Shown here: positions 9,223 through 18,180 of the stretch, in pieces
How positions within the stretch are numbered: position 1 is the stretch's first letter
Layout: each line of letters starts with the position of its first letter
Assembly: GCF_000521865.1 (NCBI RefSeq)
Contig: NZ_JAME01000001.1
Location: 124,001-188,000 of the forward strand
DNA from: Roseivivax isoporae LMG 25204
Lineage (GTDB): Bacteria > Pseudomonadota > Alphaproteobacteria > Rhodobacterales > Rhodobacteraceae
Direction of reading: 5' to 3'
DNA length: 64,000 nucleotides
Made by a program: the position numbers and the translations under genes
The notes under the pieces: generated by a model
Seen by the model: only the letters and a program-made list of their open reading frames with translations
Databases searched by the model: none
What the model was told of the DNA's origin: nothing

Positions 9223-10020
9223 ATGTTGAGACAACTTGCAGCACCGGCCCTGATCGCGGGCCTGGCCCTCGCGGGCAGCGGCGTCGCCGCCGCCACCGGC
9301 GAGGTGCACCAGGAAATCCACGACTACCAGTTCTCGTTCGAGGGGCCCTTCGGCAGCTACGACCAGGCGCAGCTTCAGCGCGGCCTGCAGATCTATACGC
9401 AGGTCTGCTCCGGCTGCCACGGCCTGAAATTCGTGCCGCTGCGCTCGCTCGGGGACGAATCCGGCCCCGGCTACAGCGACGCCGAGGTGCGCGCCTATGC
9501 CGAGCAGAACTTCGAGGTCTTCGACCCCGAGCTCGACGACTACCGGCCGGCGCGTCCGACCGACAACTTCCCCGAGGTCGACGCCGTCGGTGCCCCGGAC
9601 CTGTCGCTCATGGCGAAGGCGCGCGCGGGCTTCCACGGCCCCTACGGGACCGGCATCAACCAGCTGGTCAAGGGCATGGGCGGCGCGGAATACATTGCGT
9701 CGCTGCTGAACGGCTATACCGGCGAGCAGATGGAACAGGCGGGCACCATCCTCTACGAGAACACGGCGTTCCCGGGCGGCTGGATCTCGATGGCGCCGCC
9801 GCTCTACGGCGAGGACGTGTCCTATGCCGAAGGGCAGCCCGAGCCCACGCTCGAGCAGGAGGCGCAGGACGTGGCCGCGTTCCTGATGTGGACGGCCGAG
9901 CCCAAGATGATGGCGCGCAAGCAGGCGGGCTTTGCGGGCGTGCTGTTCCTGACCGTGCTGTCGGTGCTGCTCTACCTCACCAACAAGCGCATCTGGGCGC
10001 CGATCAAGAAGAAGGGCTGA
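9223..10020 (+). CDS. petC: Cytochrome c1 of the bc1 complex
   Basis: A 265-residue periplasmic c-type cytochrome with a C-terminal anchor, which passes electrons from the Rieske protein to soluble cytochrome c. A signal peptide (about 1-24) is followed by the heme site CSGCH (62-66). The distal Met lies in the [10 protein letters not shown] loop and the membrane anchor is [20 protein letters not shown] near the C-terminus. I prefer the ATG at 9223, behind AAAGGA (9207-9212), over the ATG at 9202 that overlaps the petB stop; the longer form adds only MRKDPIA. The protein is a little shorter than the Rhodobacter proteins. Confidence 0.95.
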   Translation: MLRQLAAPALIAGLALAGSGVAAATGEVHQEIHDYQFSFEGPFGSYDQAQLQRGLQIYTQVCSGCHGLKFVPLRSLGDESGPGYSDAEVRAYAEQNFEVFDPELDDYRPARPTDNFPEVDAVGAPDLSLMAKARAGFHGPYGTGINQLVKGMGGAEYIASLLNGYTGEQMEQAGTILYENTAFPGGWISMAPPLYGEDVSYAEGQPEPTLEQEAQDVAAFLMWTAEPKMMARKQAGFAGVLFLTVLSVLLYLTNKRIWAPIKKKG

Positions 10021-10046
10021 CCGCCCGACGGTCCGGCCCGAAAAAC

Positions 10047-10074
10047 AAAAGCCCCGCGCGAGCGGGGCTTTTTT
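10047..10074. terminator. Bidirectional rho-independent terminator, petC / fsa
   Basis: GCCCCGC (10051-10057) and GCGGGGC (10062-10068) form a hairpin with a GCGA loop, flanked by AAAA on one side and TTTTTT on the other. The run of T serves transcripts from petC. On the opposite strand the hairpin is followed by TTTTGTTTTT, so it can also stop the minus-strand fsa transcript. Confidence 0.92.
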
Positions 10075-10107
10075 CTTGGCCGGTGCCGGGACCGACCGAA
10101 GGGGGGC

Positions 10108-10129
10108 GGCAGGGGCCCTTGCCCCTGCC
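10108..10129. terminator. Strong hairpin just after the fsa stop codon
   Basis: GGCAGGGGC (10108-10116) and GCCCCTGCC (10121-10129) pair perfectly around a CCTT loop, 7 bases beyond the fsa stop on the minus strand. It lacks its own U-run, so it probably protects the 3' end or assists the bidirectional terminator at 10047-10074. Confidence 0.6.
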
Positions 10130-10136
10130 GAACCGG

Positions 10137-10790
10137 TCACACGATCTTGATGCCGGCCTGCTGGGCGTCCTTGACGAAGGCGTCGAGCCCCTTGTCGGTC
10201 AGCACGTGGTTCGCCATCGCCTTGATCACCGCCGGCGGCGCGGTGGCCACGTCGGCGCCGATCTTGGCACACTCCGACATGTGGTTCGCGGTGCGGATCG
10301 AGGCGGCCAGGATCTGCGTCTCGTAGCCGTAATTGTCGTAGATCTGGCGGATGTCCGAGATCAGCTCGAGCCCGTCGATGTTGAGGTCGTCGAGCCGGCC
10401 GACGAACGGCGAGATGAACGTCGCGCCGGCCTTGGCGGCCAGCAGCGCCTGGTTCGCGGAGAAGCAGAGCGTGACGTTGACCATCTTGCCCTCGCCCGAC
10501 AGCACCTTGCAGGCGCGCAGGCCGTCCCAGGTCAGCGGCACCTTGACCGCGATGTTGTCCGCGATCGCGGCGAGCTTGCGGCCCTCCTCGATCATCACCT
10601 CGGAGTCGAGCGCGACGACCTCGGCAGAGACCGGACCGTGCACGATCTCGCAGATTTCCTGCATCACTTCGAGGATGTCGCGGCCGGACTTCAGGATGAG
10701 CGACGGGTTGGTGGTGACACCGTCGATCATGCCGAGCGAGTCCAGCTCGCGGATGGCGTCGATGTCTGCGGTGTCGACGAAGAACTTCAT
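10137..10790 (-). CDS. fsa: Fructose-6-phosphate aldolase / small transaldolase
   Basis: A 217-residue TIM barrel of the short transaldolase (TalC/FSA) family. The Schiff-base lysine is Lys83 in [12 protein letters not shown]. Other family marks are [16 protein letters not shown] at the N-terminus, GVTTNPSLI (24-32) and [13 protein letters not shown]. Enzymes of this size act either as transaldolase in the pentose phosphate pathway or as fructose-6-phosphate aldolase, and sequence alone does not settle which. It is divergent from priA with 104 bases between the starts. Confidence 0.92.
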   Translation of the reverse strand: MKFFVDTADIDAIRELDSLGMIDGVTTNPSLILKSGRDILEVMQEICEIVHGPVSAEVVALDSEVMIEEGRKLAAIADNIAVKVPLTWDGLRACKVLSGEGKMVNVTLCFSANQALLAAKAGATFISPFVGRLDDLNIDGLELISDIRQIYDNYGYETQILAASIRTANHMSECAKIGADVATAPPAVIKAMANHVLTDKGLDAFVKDAQQAGIKIV

Positions 10791-10894
10791 GGGCGTGCCC
10801 TCCAGGCGTCGCTTGGCAATCTGTCGTCGCTGTCATACCCCATGGTCCCGGGGGCTGAAACCCCTGCCAGCGATCCCCCGAACGCCGGAGCGCC

Positions 10895-13084
10895 ATGGAC
10901 GGCTTCTTTCATGAGAACGACCTCGTCGGCGTGCTGACCACGCAGCCGCTCGACCGGGCGCTCGATTACCGCGCGCCCGAGGGCGGCTGCCATCTCGGCG
11001 CCTTCGTCGAGGTCCCGCTCGGGCCGCGGCGCGTCGTGGGCGTGGTCTGGGGACCGGGGCAGGGCGGAATCGACGCGAACCGCATCCGCAAGGTCCACCG
11101 CGTGCTGGACGTCCCGCCCATGCGGGAGGAGTTGCGCGAGTTCCTCGTGAAGGCGGGCGATTACACGCTCACGCCCATGTCCGCCATGTTGCGCCTTGCG
11201 ACACGCGCGCCCGGACTCGGCGATGCGCCGTCGACCCGGCGCGTCCTGCGCCGCGGCCCGGGGCGCCCCTCGCGCGAGACGGACGCCCGCGCGCGGGTGC
11301 TGGCCGTCCTCGACGAGATGGGCGGCCTTGCGCTGACGCAGGGCGAACTCGCGGAGGCGGCGGGGGTGACCGCCTCGGTAATCAAGGGCCTCGTCGCGCA
11401 GGGCGTCGTGCTCGAGGAGGAGGCGCCGCGCGACACGCCCTATCCGCGGCTCGATCCCGACCACGGCGGAAAGACGCTGACCGACGACCAGAAGGAGGCG
11501 GCCGAGTTCCTTCGCGCGGGCGTGCGGGGCGGGCGCTACGGCACGACGCTCCTGCGCGGTGTCACCGGGTCCGGCAAGACCGAGGTCTACCTCGAGGCGG
11601 TGGCGGAATGCCTGTCCCGCGGCCGGCAGGCCCTGGTCCTGCTGCCCGAGATCGCGCTGACGGCCGAGTTCCTCACCCGCGTCGAGGCGCGCTTCGGCCA
11701 CAAGCCCGCCGAATGGCATCACGGCGTGACCCAGACCGAGCGGCGCCGCGCATGGCGCATGGTGGCGACGGGGGGCGCGGAGCTGGTCGTGGGGGCGCGG
11801 TCGGCGCTGTTCCTGCCCTTCCGGAACCTCGGGCTCGTGGTCGTCGACGAGGAGCACGACACGTCGTACAAGCAGGAGGACGGCGTCCTCTACAATGCAC
11901 GGGACATGGCGGTGCTCCGCGCCTCCCTGAACGATGCGGCCGTGGTCCTGGCCTCGGCGACGCCCTCGCTCGAGAGCTGGGCCAATGCCGAGGCGGGCAA
12001 GTATGCGCGCCTGACGCTCGGGTCGCGCTACGGCGAGGCGGTGCTGCCCGAGATGCGCGCGATCGACATGCGGGCCGAGGACCTGCCGTCGAACCGCTGG
12101 ATTTCCCCGAGCCTGCAGCGCGCGGCGGCGACACGGATCGGCCGCGGCGAGCAGGTGCTGTTCTTCCTGAACCGGCGCGGCTACGCGCCCGTCACGGTCT
12201 GCCGTGCCTGCGGCCACCAGATCGGCTGTGCCCAGTGCGACGCGCGCATGGTCGAGCACCGGTTCCTGAAGCGGCTCGTCTGCCACCAGTGCGGCGACAG
12301 CGTGCCGATCCCTGCCGCCTGCCCGTCCTGCGCGGCGGAGGACAAGCTGGCCGCGGTCGGTCCCGGGGTCGAGCGGCTGGCCGAGGAGGCGCGCGCGCTC
12401 TTTCCCGAGGCGCGCATCGCGGTCCTGTCCTCGGACCTCTACGGCAGCGCCCGCCAGCTCAAGGCCGAGATCGAGACGATCGCCTCGGGCGGGGCCGACA
12501 TCGTCGTGGGCACGCAGCTCGTGGCCAAGGGGCACAATTTCCCGCTGCTCACGCTCGTGGGCGTGATCGACGCGGATCTCGGTCTGCAGGGTTCGGACCT
12601 GCGCGCGGCCGAGCGCACGTTCCAGCTGATGCGGCAGGTCGCCGGTCGTGCGGGGCGGGCCGAGAAGCGCGGGACGGCGCTCCTCCAGACGCACCAGCCC
12701 GAGCACCCGGTGATCCGCGCCATCCTCTCGGGCGACGAGGAGGGGTTCTGGCGCGCGGAGGCGGCCGAGCGGCGCGCGGCGGGCGTGCCGCCCTACGGGC
12801 GCATGGCGGGGATCGTGCTGTCCTCGACGGACGCGCAGGAGGCCTTCGACCTCGGCAACGCGCTCGCCCGGCAGGATGCGGCGCTGCGGCGCGTGGGCGC
12901 GCAGGTCTTCGGGCCGGCACCCGCCCCGGTCGCCCGGGTGCGCGGGCGCCACCGCGTGCGGCTGCTGGTGAAGGCGCCGAAGGGCGTGCCGCTCCAGCGC
13001 GCGCTCGCCGACTGGGTGGGGCAGTTCCGGCTCAAGGGCGACCTGCGGCTCGCCATCGACATCGACCCGCAGAGCTTCATGTGA
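10895..13084 (+). CDS. priA: Primosomal replication protein N' (replication restart helicase)
   Basis: A 729-residue superfamily 2 helicase that reloads the replisome at collapsed forks. Order: DNA-binding 3'BD domain (about 1-105), winged-helix-like segment (about 125-185), helicase lobe 1 with Walker A GVTGSGKT (222-229) and DEEH (318-321), a zinc-binding insert with eight cysteines (436, 439, 445, 448, 463, 466, 476, 479), helicase lobe 2, and a C-terminal domain. Every key residue is present and the length is normal. It stands 5' to 5' with fsa, a neighbour arrangement seen in Rhodobacterales. Confidence 0.97.
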   Translation: MDGFFHENDLVGVLTTQPLDRALDYRAPEGGCHLGAFVEVPLGPRRVVGVVWGPGQGGIDANRIRKVHRVLDVPPMREELREFLVKAGDYTLTPMSAMLRLATRAPGLGDAPSTRRVLRRGPGRPSRETDARARVLAVLDEMGGLALTQGELAEAAGVTASVIKGLVAQGVVLEEEAPRDTPYPRLDPDHGGKTLTDDQKEAAEFLRAGVRGGRYGTTLLRGVTGSGKTEVYLEAVAECLSRGRQALVLLPEIALTAEFLTRVEARFGHKPAEWHHGVTQTERRRAWRMVATGGAELVVGARSALFLPFRNLGLVVVDEEHDTSYKQEDGVLYNARDMAVLRASLNDAAVVLASATPSLESWANAEAGKYARLTLGSRYGEAVLPEMRAIDMRAEDLPSNRWISPSLQRAAATRIGRGEQVLFFLNRRGYAPVTVCRACGHQIGCAQCDARMVEHRFLKRLVCHQCGDSVPIPAACPSCAAEDKLAAVGPGVERLAEEARALFPEARIAVLSSDLYGSARQLKAEIETIASGGADIVVGTQLVAKGHNFPLLTLVGVIDADLGLQGSDLRAAERTFQLMRQVAGRAGRAEKRGTALLQTHQPEHPVIRAILSGDEEGFWRAEAAERRAAGVPPYGRMAGIVLSSTDAQEAFDLGNALARQDAALRRVGAQVFGPAPAPVARVRGRHRVRLLVKAPKGVPLQRALADWVGQFRLKGDLRLAIDIDPQSFM

Positions 13085-13120
13085 CGCGACGGCGGCCGCC
13101 TGTGTGGCCGCTGCGTCGCC
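13085..13120. other. Imperfect inverted repeat after priA
   Basis: GCGACGGCGGCC and GGCCGCTGCGTCGC can pair with small mismatches just after the priA stop codon. There is no run of T behind it, so it may be an mRNA-end hairpin rather than an intrinsic terminator. Confidence 0.35.
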
Positions 13121-13164
13121 TTCATCTGCGCGCGCGTCTTGTCTGCACACGAGGCAGCCTCTAA

Positions 13165-13971
13165 ATGCCCGACATGACCCGTTGGAACCCGTTCAAGAAG
13201 AACCGGCCGCATGTCGCCATCGTCCGGTTGCAGGGCACGATCGGCGGTCCGGGCCGAAGCAGCCTGACCGACCGCTCGACGTCGTCGATGATCGAGAAGG
13301 CGTTCTCGCGGGGCAAGCCCGCCGCCGTCGCGCTGGAGATCAACTCGCCCGGCGGCTCGCCGGCGCAATCCTCGCTCATCGCGGCCCGCATCCGGCGTCT
13401 GTCCGAGGAGAAGAAGGTTCCGGTCTTCGCCTTTGTCGAGGATGTGGCAGCCTCGGGCGGCTACTGGCTGGCCAGCGCCGCGGACGAGATCCACGCCGAT
13501 CCGTCCTCGATCCTCGGCTCCATCGGCGTCATCTCGTCGGGCTTCGGCGCGCATGTCTTCCTGCAGCGGCAGGGCATCGAGCGGCGCGTGCACACGGCCG
13601 GCCGGTCGAAGAGCATGCTCGACCCCTTCCGTCCCGAGAGCGAGGAGGACGTGGCGCGCCTGAACCGCTGGCTTTCCCAGCTGCACGACACCTTCATCGC
13701 GCAGGTGAAGGAGCGCCGCGCCGGCAAGCTCGCCGAGGACGCGGATCTCTTCACCGGCGAGATCTGGATCGGCCGCAACGCCGTCGAGGTGGGGCTGGCC
13801 GATGGCATCGGACACCTGGTGCCGGTGATGAAGGCCCGCTTCGGCGACAAGGTGCGGTTCCGCCGGTACGAGGTGCGGCGGCCGTTCCTCGCGCGTTTCG
13901 GCACCACGCTCGTGCAGGACGCGCTGGGCACCATCGAGGAGCGTGCGGATTTCGCGCGTTTCGGCCTCTGA
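13165..13971 (+). CDS. S49 family serine protease (SppA/SohB-like)
   Basis: A 268-residue signal-peptide-peptidase-like protease. The catalytic dyad is Ser97 in VAASGGYW and Lys149 in AGRSKSMLDPF; the oxyanion region is INSPGGSPAQ (60-69). It has a single S49 domain and no obvious N-terminal membrane helix, unlike long SppA, so it may be a soluble or peripherally bound form. The next gene starts 2 bases after its stop and encodes a tiny membrane protein, which could act as a partner or anchor; that is inference. Confidence 0.9.
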   Translation: MPDMTRWNPFKKNRPHVAIVRLQGTIGGPGRSSLTDRSTSSMIEKAFSRGKPAAVALEINSPGGSPAQSSLIAARIRRLSEEKKVPVFAFVEDVAASGGYWLASAADEIHADPSSILGSIGVISSGFGAHVFLQRQGIERRVHTAGRSKSMLDPFRPESEEDVARLNRWLSQLHDTFIAQVKERRAGKLAEDADLFTGEIWIGRNAVEVGLADGIGHLVPVMKARFGDKVRFRRYEVRRPFLARFGTTLVQDALGTIEERADFARFGL

Positions 13972-13972
13972 C

Positions 13973-14140
13973 GTGATCGTAAAGATCGTCCTCCTGTTCC
14001 TCGTGTTCGTCGGCGTGCTCGGCATGTTCGGCAAGCTCCGCGCGCCCAAGATCATGCGTCTCGGGCAGCGCAAGTGCCCGGAGTGCGGGCGGTATCGCAT
14101 CGGGCGGGGGCCCTGTCCCTGCAAGACCCGGGAGGGCTGA
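13973..14140 (+). CDS. Small membrane protein with C-terminal Cys-rich (zinc-ribbon-like) tail
   Basis: A 55-residue protein starting at GTG 13973, one base beyond the protease stop codon. Residues 1-20 are a hydrophobic helix (IVKIVLLFLVFVGVLGMF). A basic stretch (KLRAPKIMRLGQRK) follows, then CPECGRYRIGRGPCPC: four cysteines spaced CxxC-x8-CxC, which could hold one metal ion. A longer reading starting at 13943 lies inside the protease gene and is not preferred. It is squeezed between the protease and an antiporter with 1-2 base gaps, so it is translated as part of that operon. The function is unknown; zinc binding and partnership with the protease are inference. Confidence 0.75.
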   Translation: MIVKIVLLFLVFVGVLGMFGKLRAPKIMRLGQRKCPECGRYRIGRGPCPCKTREG

Positions 14141-14141
14141 G

Positions 14142-15098
14142 ATGGTCTGGGCATTGGCGGCGCTGGGTCTCGTGATCCTGCTTCTGGCGGGGGACGCGCT
14201 GGTGAAGGGCGCGGTGAACCTCGCGCTCCGGGTCGGCGTGCCGGCCCTGATCGTGTCGCTGACCATCGTCGCCTTCGGCACTTCGGCCCCCGAGCTCCTG
14301 ATCTCGATCAACGCGGCGCTTGACGGCGCGCCGGGCATCGCGCTTGGCAACGTGGTCGGGTCGAACACCGCCAACGTGCTCCTGGTGCTCGGCATCCCGT
14401 CGCTGCTGGCGGTCATGCACACTTCCGAGCACGACACCCGCAAGAGCTACTGGGTGATGCTGGCATCCACGGTCCTGTTCATCGGGCTCGCCTTTCGGGG
14501 CGTGTTCGACTGGATCGCCGGGCTCGTCCTGCTGGCGGGGCTCGGCCTGATCCTCGCGGACAACTTCCGGGATTCGCTGCGGCACCGCCGCGCCGGCCAG
14601 GCCGTGCCCGAGGACGACCCCGAGGAGGTCGAGGGCGCCGATCCCGAGATGGCCTGGTGGAAGATCGCCGTCTACATCGTCCTGGGCCTCGTGGGCCTGC
14701 CGATTGGCGCCGACCTTCTCGTGGACAGCGCGACCGAGATCGCGCAGCGCTTCGGCGTCAGCGACACGGTGATCGGCCTGACGCTCGTCGCGGTCGGCAC
14801 CTCGCTGCCGGAGCTTGCGACAACGGTCGCGGCGGCCCTGCGGCGGCAGGCGGACGTGGCGCTCGGCAACGTGATCGGGTCGAACATGTTCAACCTGCTC
14901 GCGATCATCGGTGTCGCGTCGCTGATCGCGCCGATGGAGGTCGACCCGTCCTTCCTGCGCTTCGACCTGTGGGTGATGCTGGCCGCGTCGCTGCTGCTGA
15001 TCCCGTTCGTGCTCCTGCGCCGCAACCTGACGCGGGTGTGGGGGGTGATCCTGACGGCGCTCTACGCCGCCTACGTGGCCGTCGTCCTGACGATGTGA
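14142..15098 (+). CDS. Calcium/sodium antiporter (YrbG family)
   Basis: A 318-residue inner-membrane exchanger with about ten helices in two inverted halves. The ion-binding alpha repeats are both intact: GTSAPELLISINAALDG with GNVVGSNTANVLLVLG in the first half, and GTSLPELATTVAAALRR with GNVIGSNMFNLLAIIG in the second. A charged cytoplasmic loop rich in Asp/Glu (about 145-165) lies between them. It starts 1 base after the small Cys-rich protein. Family members exchange Ca2+ or Na+ for protons or sodium; the actual ion is not decided by the sequence. Confidence 0.92.
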   Translation: MVWALAALGLVILLLAGDALVKGAVNLALRVGVPALIVSLTIVAFGTSAPELLISINAALDGAPGIALGNVVGSNTANVLLVLGIPSLLAVMHTSEHDTRKSYWVMLASTVLFIGLAFRGVFDWIAGLVLLAGLGLILADNFRDSLRHRRAGQAVPEDDPEEVEGADPEMAWWKIAVYIVLGLVGLPIGADLLVDSATEIAQRFGVSDTVIGLTLVAVGTSLPELATTVAAALRRQADVALGNVIGSNMFNLLAIIGVASLIAPMEVDPSFLRFDLWVMLAASLLLIPFVLLRRNLTRVWGVILTALYAAYVAVVLTM

Positions 15099-15115
15099 AG
15101 AAGGGGCCGACCGAG

Positions 15116-15910
15116 ATGACCGAGACGATGCAACACAGGGCGCTGGTCACCGGCGGGGCGAAACGGCTCGGGCGCGCCATGGCGCTGTACCTGGCGCGGA
15201 ACGGCTGCGACGTCGCGGTGCATTACGGCGGGTCGGCCGACGCCGCCCGGGACACCGTGCGCGAGATCGAGGCGCTGGGTCGCCGCGCCGTGGCGGTGCA
15301 GGCCGACCTCCTCGACGAGGCGGAGACGCAGGCGCTGCTGCCGCGGGCGGCCGAGGCGCTGGGCGGCCCGGTGACGCGTCTCGTGAACAACGCGTCGATC
15401 TTCGAATACGACGATATCGCGGGGGCGACGCGCGAGAGCTGGGACCGGCACATGGAAAGCAACCTGCGCGCGCCTTTCGTGCTGACGCAGGCCTTGGCAG
15501 CGCAGGTGCCCGACCCGTCCGGGGACGAGAACGGCGAGCCGGTGGCGCAGGGCCTCGTCGTCAACATGATCGACCAGAGGGTGCGCAAGCTTACGCCGCA
15601 CTTCATGACCTACACCATCGCCAAGATGGGGCTCTGGGCCTTTACCCGGACGGCGGCGCAGGCGCTGGCGCCGCGGGTGCGGGTGAACGCCATCGGCCCC
15701 GGCCCGACCCTGCAGGGGGCGCGCCAGAGCGACGACCATTTCGCCCGCCAGCGCGCCGCGACCGTGCTCGAACGCGGCGCGTCGCCGGACGACATCACCG
15801 CGGCGCTGGGATATTTCCTGTCGGCACCGGCCATCACCGGGCAGCTTCTGTGCGTCGACGGGGGCCAGCACCTTGCCTGGCAGACCCCGGACGTCTTGGG
15901 GGTCGAATAG
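15116..15910 (+). CDS. Short-chain reductase, FolM/pteridine reductase-like
   Basis: A 264-residue SDR. The NADPH-binding motif is TGGAKRLG (12-19), with NNAS (91-94) and the catalytic Tyr166/Lys170 pair in TYTIAKMGL. The usual catalytic Ser is an Asp (NMIDQ, Asp153), as in pteridine reductase PTR1 and FolM. This suggests reduction of dihydrofolate or dihydromonapterin/biopterin rather than a sugar or steroid. The start ATG 15116 has AAGAAGGGG at 15097-15105. It follows the antiporter by 17 bases and ends the operon-like run that begins at the S49 protease. Confidence 0.82.
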   Translation: MTETMQHRALVTGGAKRLGRAMALYLARNGCDVAVHYGGSADAARDTVREIEALGRRAVAVQADLLDEAETQALLPRAAEALGGPVTRLVNNASIFEYDDIAGATRESWDRHMESNLRAPFVLTQALAAQVPDPSGDENGEPVAQGLVVNMIDQRVRKLTPHFMTYTIAKMGLWAFTRTAAQALAPRVRVNAIGPGPTLQGARQSDDHFARQRAATVLERGASPDDITAALGYFLSAPAITGQLLCVDGGQHLAWQTPDVLGVE

Positions 15911-16227
15911 GGGCTCCCGTGCTGCCCTGGCGGCAACTTGTGCACCGGCGACCGGAATGTTTAAGAAAAGGTAAAGGGGCACCCCCAGGAGCGGACATGC
16001 TCGGCAGTCTCTAGAAAATTTCCTTTTGTTACAACAGCTTATTTATGCGCCTAAAAAACGGGCAACTTAACCAAACTGTTAAGATTCAATAAAAAATTTG
16101 TGACTTACGCAAACGCTCCCAAGGCTTATCCACAGGATCGGTGGATGCCTCCGGACTTGAAATCGGGCTGCGGTGCAGCCTCGGACAGGACGAATCGGGG
16201 CCTGTATCGGCAGGTTGACACGAGGCG
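15911..16227. other. AT-rich intergenic island before uvrC
   Basis: A 317-base gap. About 16010-16110 is strikingly AT-rich for this chromosome, with runs such as AGAAAATTTCC and CAATAAAAAATTTG, and should hold the uvrC promoter. A perfect DnaA-box-like TTATCCACA lies at 16126-16134. No LexA-type GTTC-N7-GTTC box and no small ORF with a ribosome site is seen. Confidence 0.6.
16126..16134 (+). promoter_or_regulatory. DnaA-box consensus TTATCCACA
   Basis: An exact match to the 9-base DnaA box at the edge of the AT-rich stretch upstream of uvrC. Only a distant one-mismatch relative (TTGTGCACC, 15949-15957) lies nearby, so this is not a normal cluster of boxes. It could regulate uvrC through DnaA or be chance. 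Confidence 0.45.
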
Positions 16228-18105
16228 ATGAACGAAGGCGTGGAAAACGACATTCCGGCCGGTCCGACCGGCCACGACTGCATCCAGGGCTACCTCCGGA
16301 CGCTGCCGTCGCGGCCGGGGGTCTACCGCATGCTCGATGCACAGAGCCGGGTGCTCTACGTGGGCAAGGCGCGCAACCTCAAGGCGCGGGTGTCGAACTA
16401 TGCCCGGCCCTCCGGGCACACGCCGCGCATCGCCCGAATGATCCGCGAAACCGCATCGATGATGTTCCTCACGACGCGGACCGAGACCGAGGCGCTGCTG
16501 CTCGAGCAGAACCTGATCAAGCAGCTCAAGCCCAAGTTCAACGTGCTCCTGCGGGACGACAAGTCGTTCCCGAACATCCTCGTGACAGGCGACCATCCCT
16601 ATCCGCAGATCAAGAAGCATCGCGGCGCAAAGAAGGAGAAGGGCAGCTATTACGGCCCGTTCGCGAGCGCCGGCGCGGTGAACCGCACGCTGAACCAGCT
16701 GCAGAAGGCGTTCCTGCTGCGCAACTGTTCGGATTCCGTGTTCGAGACGCGCACGCGGCCGTGCCTCCTGCACCAGATCAAGCGATGCAGCGCGCCCTGC
16801 GTCGGGCGCATCTCGGGCGAGGACTATGCCGAGAGCGTGCGCGACGCCGAGCGCTTCCTGTCCGGGCGCGACACCAAGGTGCAGGAAACGCTTGCGCGGC
16901 AGATGCAGGACGCCTCGGACGCCATGGAGTTCGAGCGCGCGGCGGCGCTGCGCGACCGTATCCGGGCGCTGACGCAGGTGCAGACCGCGCAGGGCATCAA
17001 CCCCCGCACTGTGGGCGAGGCCGACATCCTCGCGCTGCACATGGAGGGCGGGCAGGCCTGCGTGCAGGTCTTCTTCATCCGCGCGCACCAGAACTGGGGC
17101 AACCGCGACTTCTACCCCCGGGTGGGCGAGGACGTGGACCACGCGGAGGTGCTCGAGGCGTTCATCGGCCAGTTCTACGACACGAAGGAGCCGCCGCGCC
17201 TCTTGCTGCTGTCGCATCCGATCGAGAGCCCCGACCTGATGATCGAGGCGCTGAGCGAGAAGCTCGGCCGCAAGGTCGAGATCGCGGTGCCGCAGCGGGG
17301 CGAGAAGGCCGAGCTGATCGAGGGGGCGTTGCGCAACGCGCGCGAGAGCCTCGGCCGGAAGATGGCCGAGAGCGCGGCGCAGGGAAAGCTCCTGCGCGGG
17401 CTGGCCGAGGCCTTCGGGCTCGAGACCGTGCCGGAACGGATCGAGGTCTACGACAACAGCCACATTCAGGGCGCGCACGCGGTGGGGGCGATGATCGTCG
17501 CGGGGCCCGAGGGATACCTCAAGAACCAGTACCGCAAGTTCAACATCCGCGGCGACGAGCTGACGCCGGGCGACGATTTCGGGATGATGAAGGAGGTGCT
17601 GTCGCGCCGGTTCAAAAGGCTGCTCAAGGAAGACCCGGACCGGGACAAGGGGCTCTGGCCGGACCTGCTGCTGATCGACGGCGGGCAGGGGCAGGTCAGT
17701 GCCGTGCACGAGATCATGGCCCAGCACGGCGTCGAGGACGTGGCGATGGTTGGCGTGGCCAAGGGCATCGACCGCGACCACGGCAAGGAGGAGTTCCACC
17801 GCTTCGGCGAACGGCCCTTCGCGCTGCGCCGCAACGACCCGGTGCTCTACTTCGTGCAGCGGCTTCGCGACGAGGCGCACCGCTTCGCCATCGGCACCCA
17901 CCGGGCCAAGCGCGCCAAGGCGGTGTCGGCCAATCCGCTGGACGAGATCGCGGGCGTGGGAGCGTCGCGCAAGCGCGCTCTCCTGCAGCATTTCGGGTCG
18001 GCCAAGGCGGTGAGCCGCGCCAACCTCGCCGACCTCAAGGCGGTCGAGGGCGTGTCCGAGGCGCTGGCCGAACGCATCTACGGACATTTCCACGAAAGCG
18101 GCTGA
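16228..18105 (+). CDS. uvrC: UvrABC system protein C (excinuclease subunit)
   Basis: A 625-residue subunit that makes both incisions during nucleotide excision repair. Order: N-terminal GIY-YIG nuclease domain (about 28-110, [20 protein letters not shown]), the Cys-rich region with [13 protein letters not shown] (about 175-190), the UVR domain that meets UvrB ([17 protein letters not shown], about 230-246), the RNase-H-like C-nuclease (about 400-540, with VYDNSHIQG and [10 protein letters not shown]), and C-terminal helix-hairpin-helix pairs (about 565-625). The start ATG 16228 follows GGTTGACACGAGG. Full length, no defects. Confidence 0.97.
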   Translation: MNEGVENDIPAGPTGHDCIQGYLRTLPSRPGVYRMLDAQSRVLYVGKARNLKARVSNYARPSGHTPRIARMIRETASMMFLTTRTETEALLLEQNLIKQLKPKFNVLLRDDKSFPNILVTGDHPYPQIKKHRGAKKEKGSYYGPFASAGAVNRTLNQLQKAFLLRNCSDSVFETRTRPCLLHQIKRCSAPCVGRISGEDYAESVRDAERFLSGRDTKVQETLARQMQDASDAMEFERAAALRDRIRALTQVQTAQGINPRTVGEADILALHMEGGQACVQVFFIRAHQNWGNRDFYPRVGEDVDHAEVLEAFIGQFYDTKEPPRLLLLSHPIESPDLMIEALSEKLGRKVEIAVPQRGEKAELIEGALRNARESLGRKMAESAAQGKLLRGLAEAFGLETVPERIEVYDNSHIQGAHAVGAMIVAGPEGYLKNQYRKFNIRGDELTPGDDFGMMKEVLSRRFKRLLKEDPDRDKGLWPDLLLIDGGQGQVSAVHEIMAQHGVEDVAMVGVAKGIDRDHGKEEFHRFGERPFALRRNDPVLYFVQRLRDEAHRFAIGTHRAKRAKAVSANPLDEIAGVGASRKRALLQHFGSAKAVSRANLADLKAVEGVSEALAERIYGHFHESG

Positions 18106-18180
18106 GGCCCTTCAACGCTTTCTGAATGCCTTGTCCTCATGGTGTCGCCTCGGATGGGGCAAGCGGGGGACATCGCGGGG

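Noticed and set aside
16126-16134. The DnaA box as evidence for a chromosome origin.
   Set aside because: A single exact box without a cluster and without typical origin neighbours is not enough.
15911-16227. SOS (LexA) control of uvrC.
   Set aside because: No GTTC-N7-GTTC element typical of alphaproteobacterial LexA is present in the gap.
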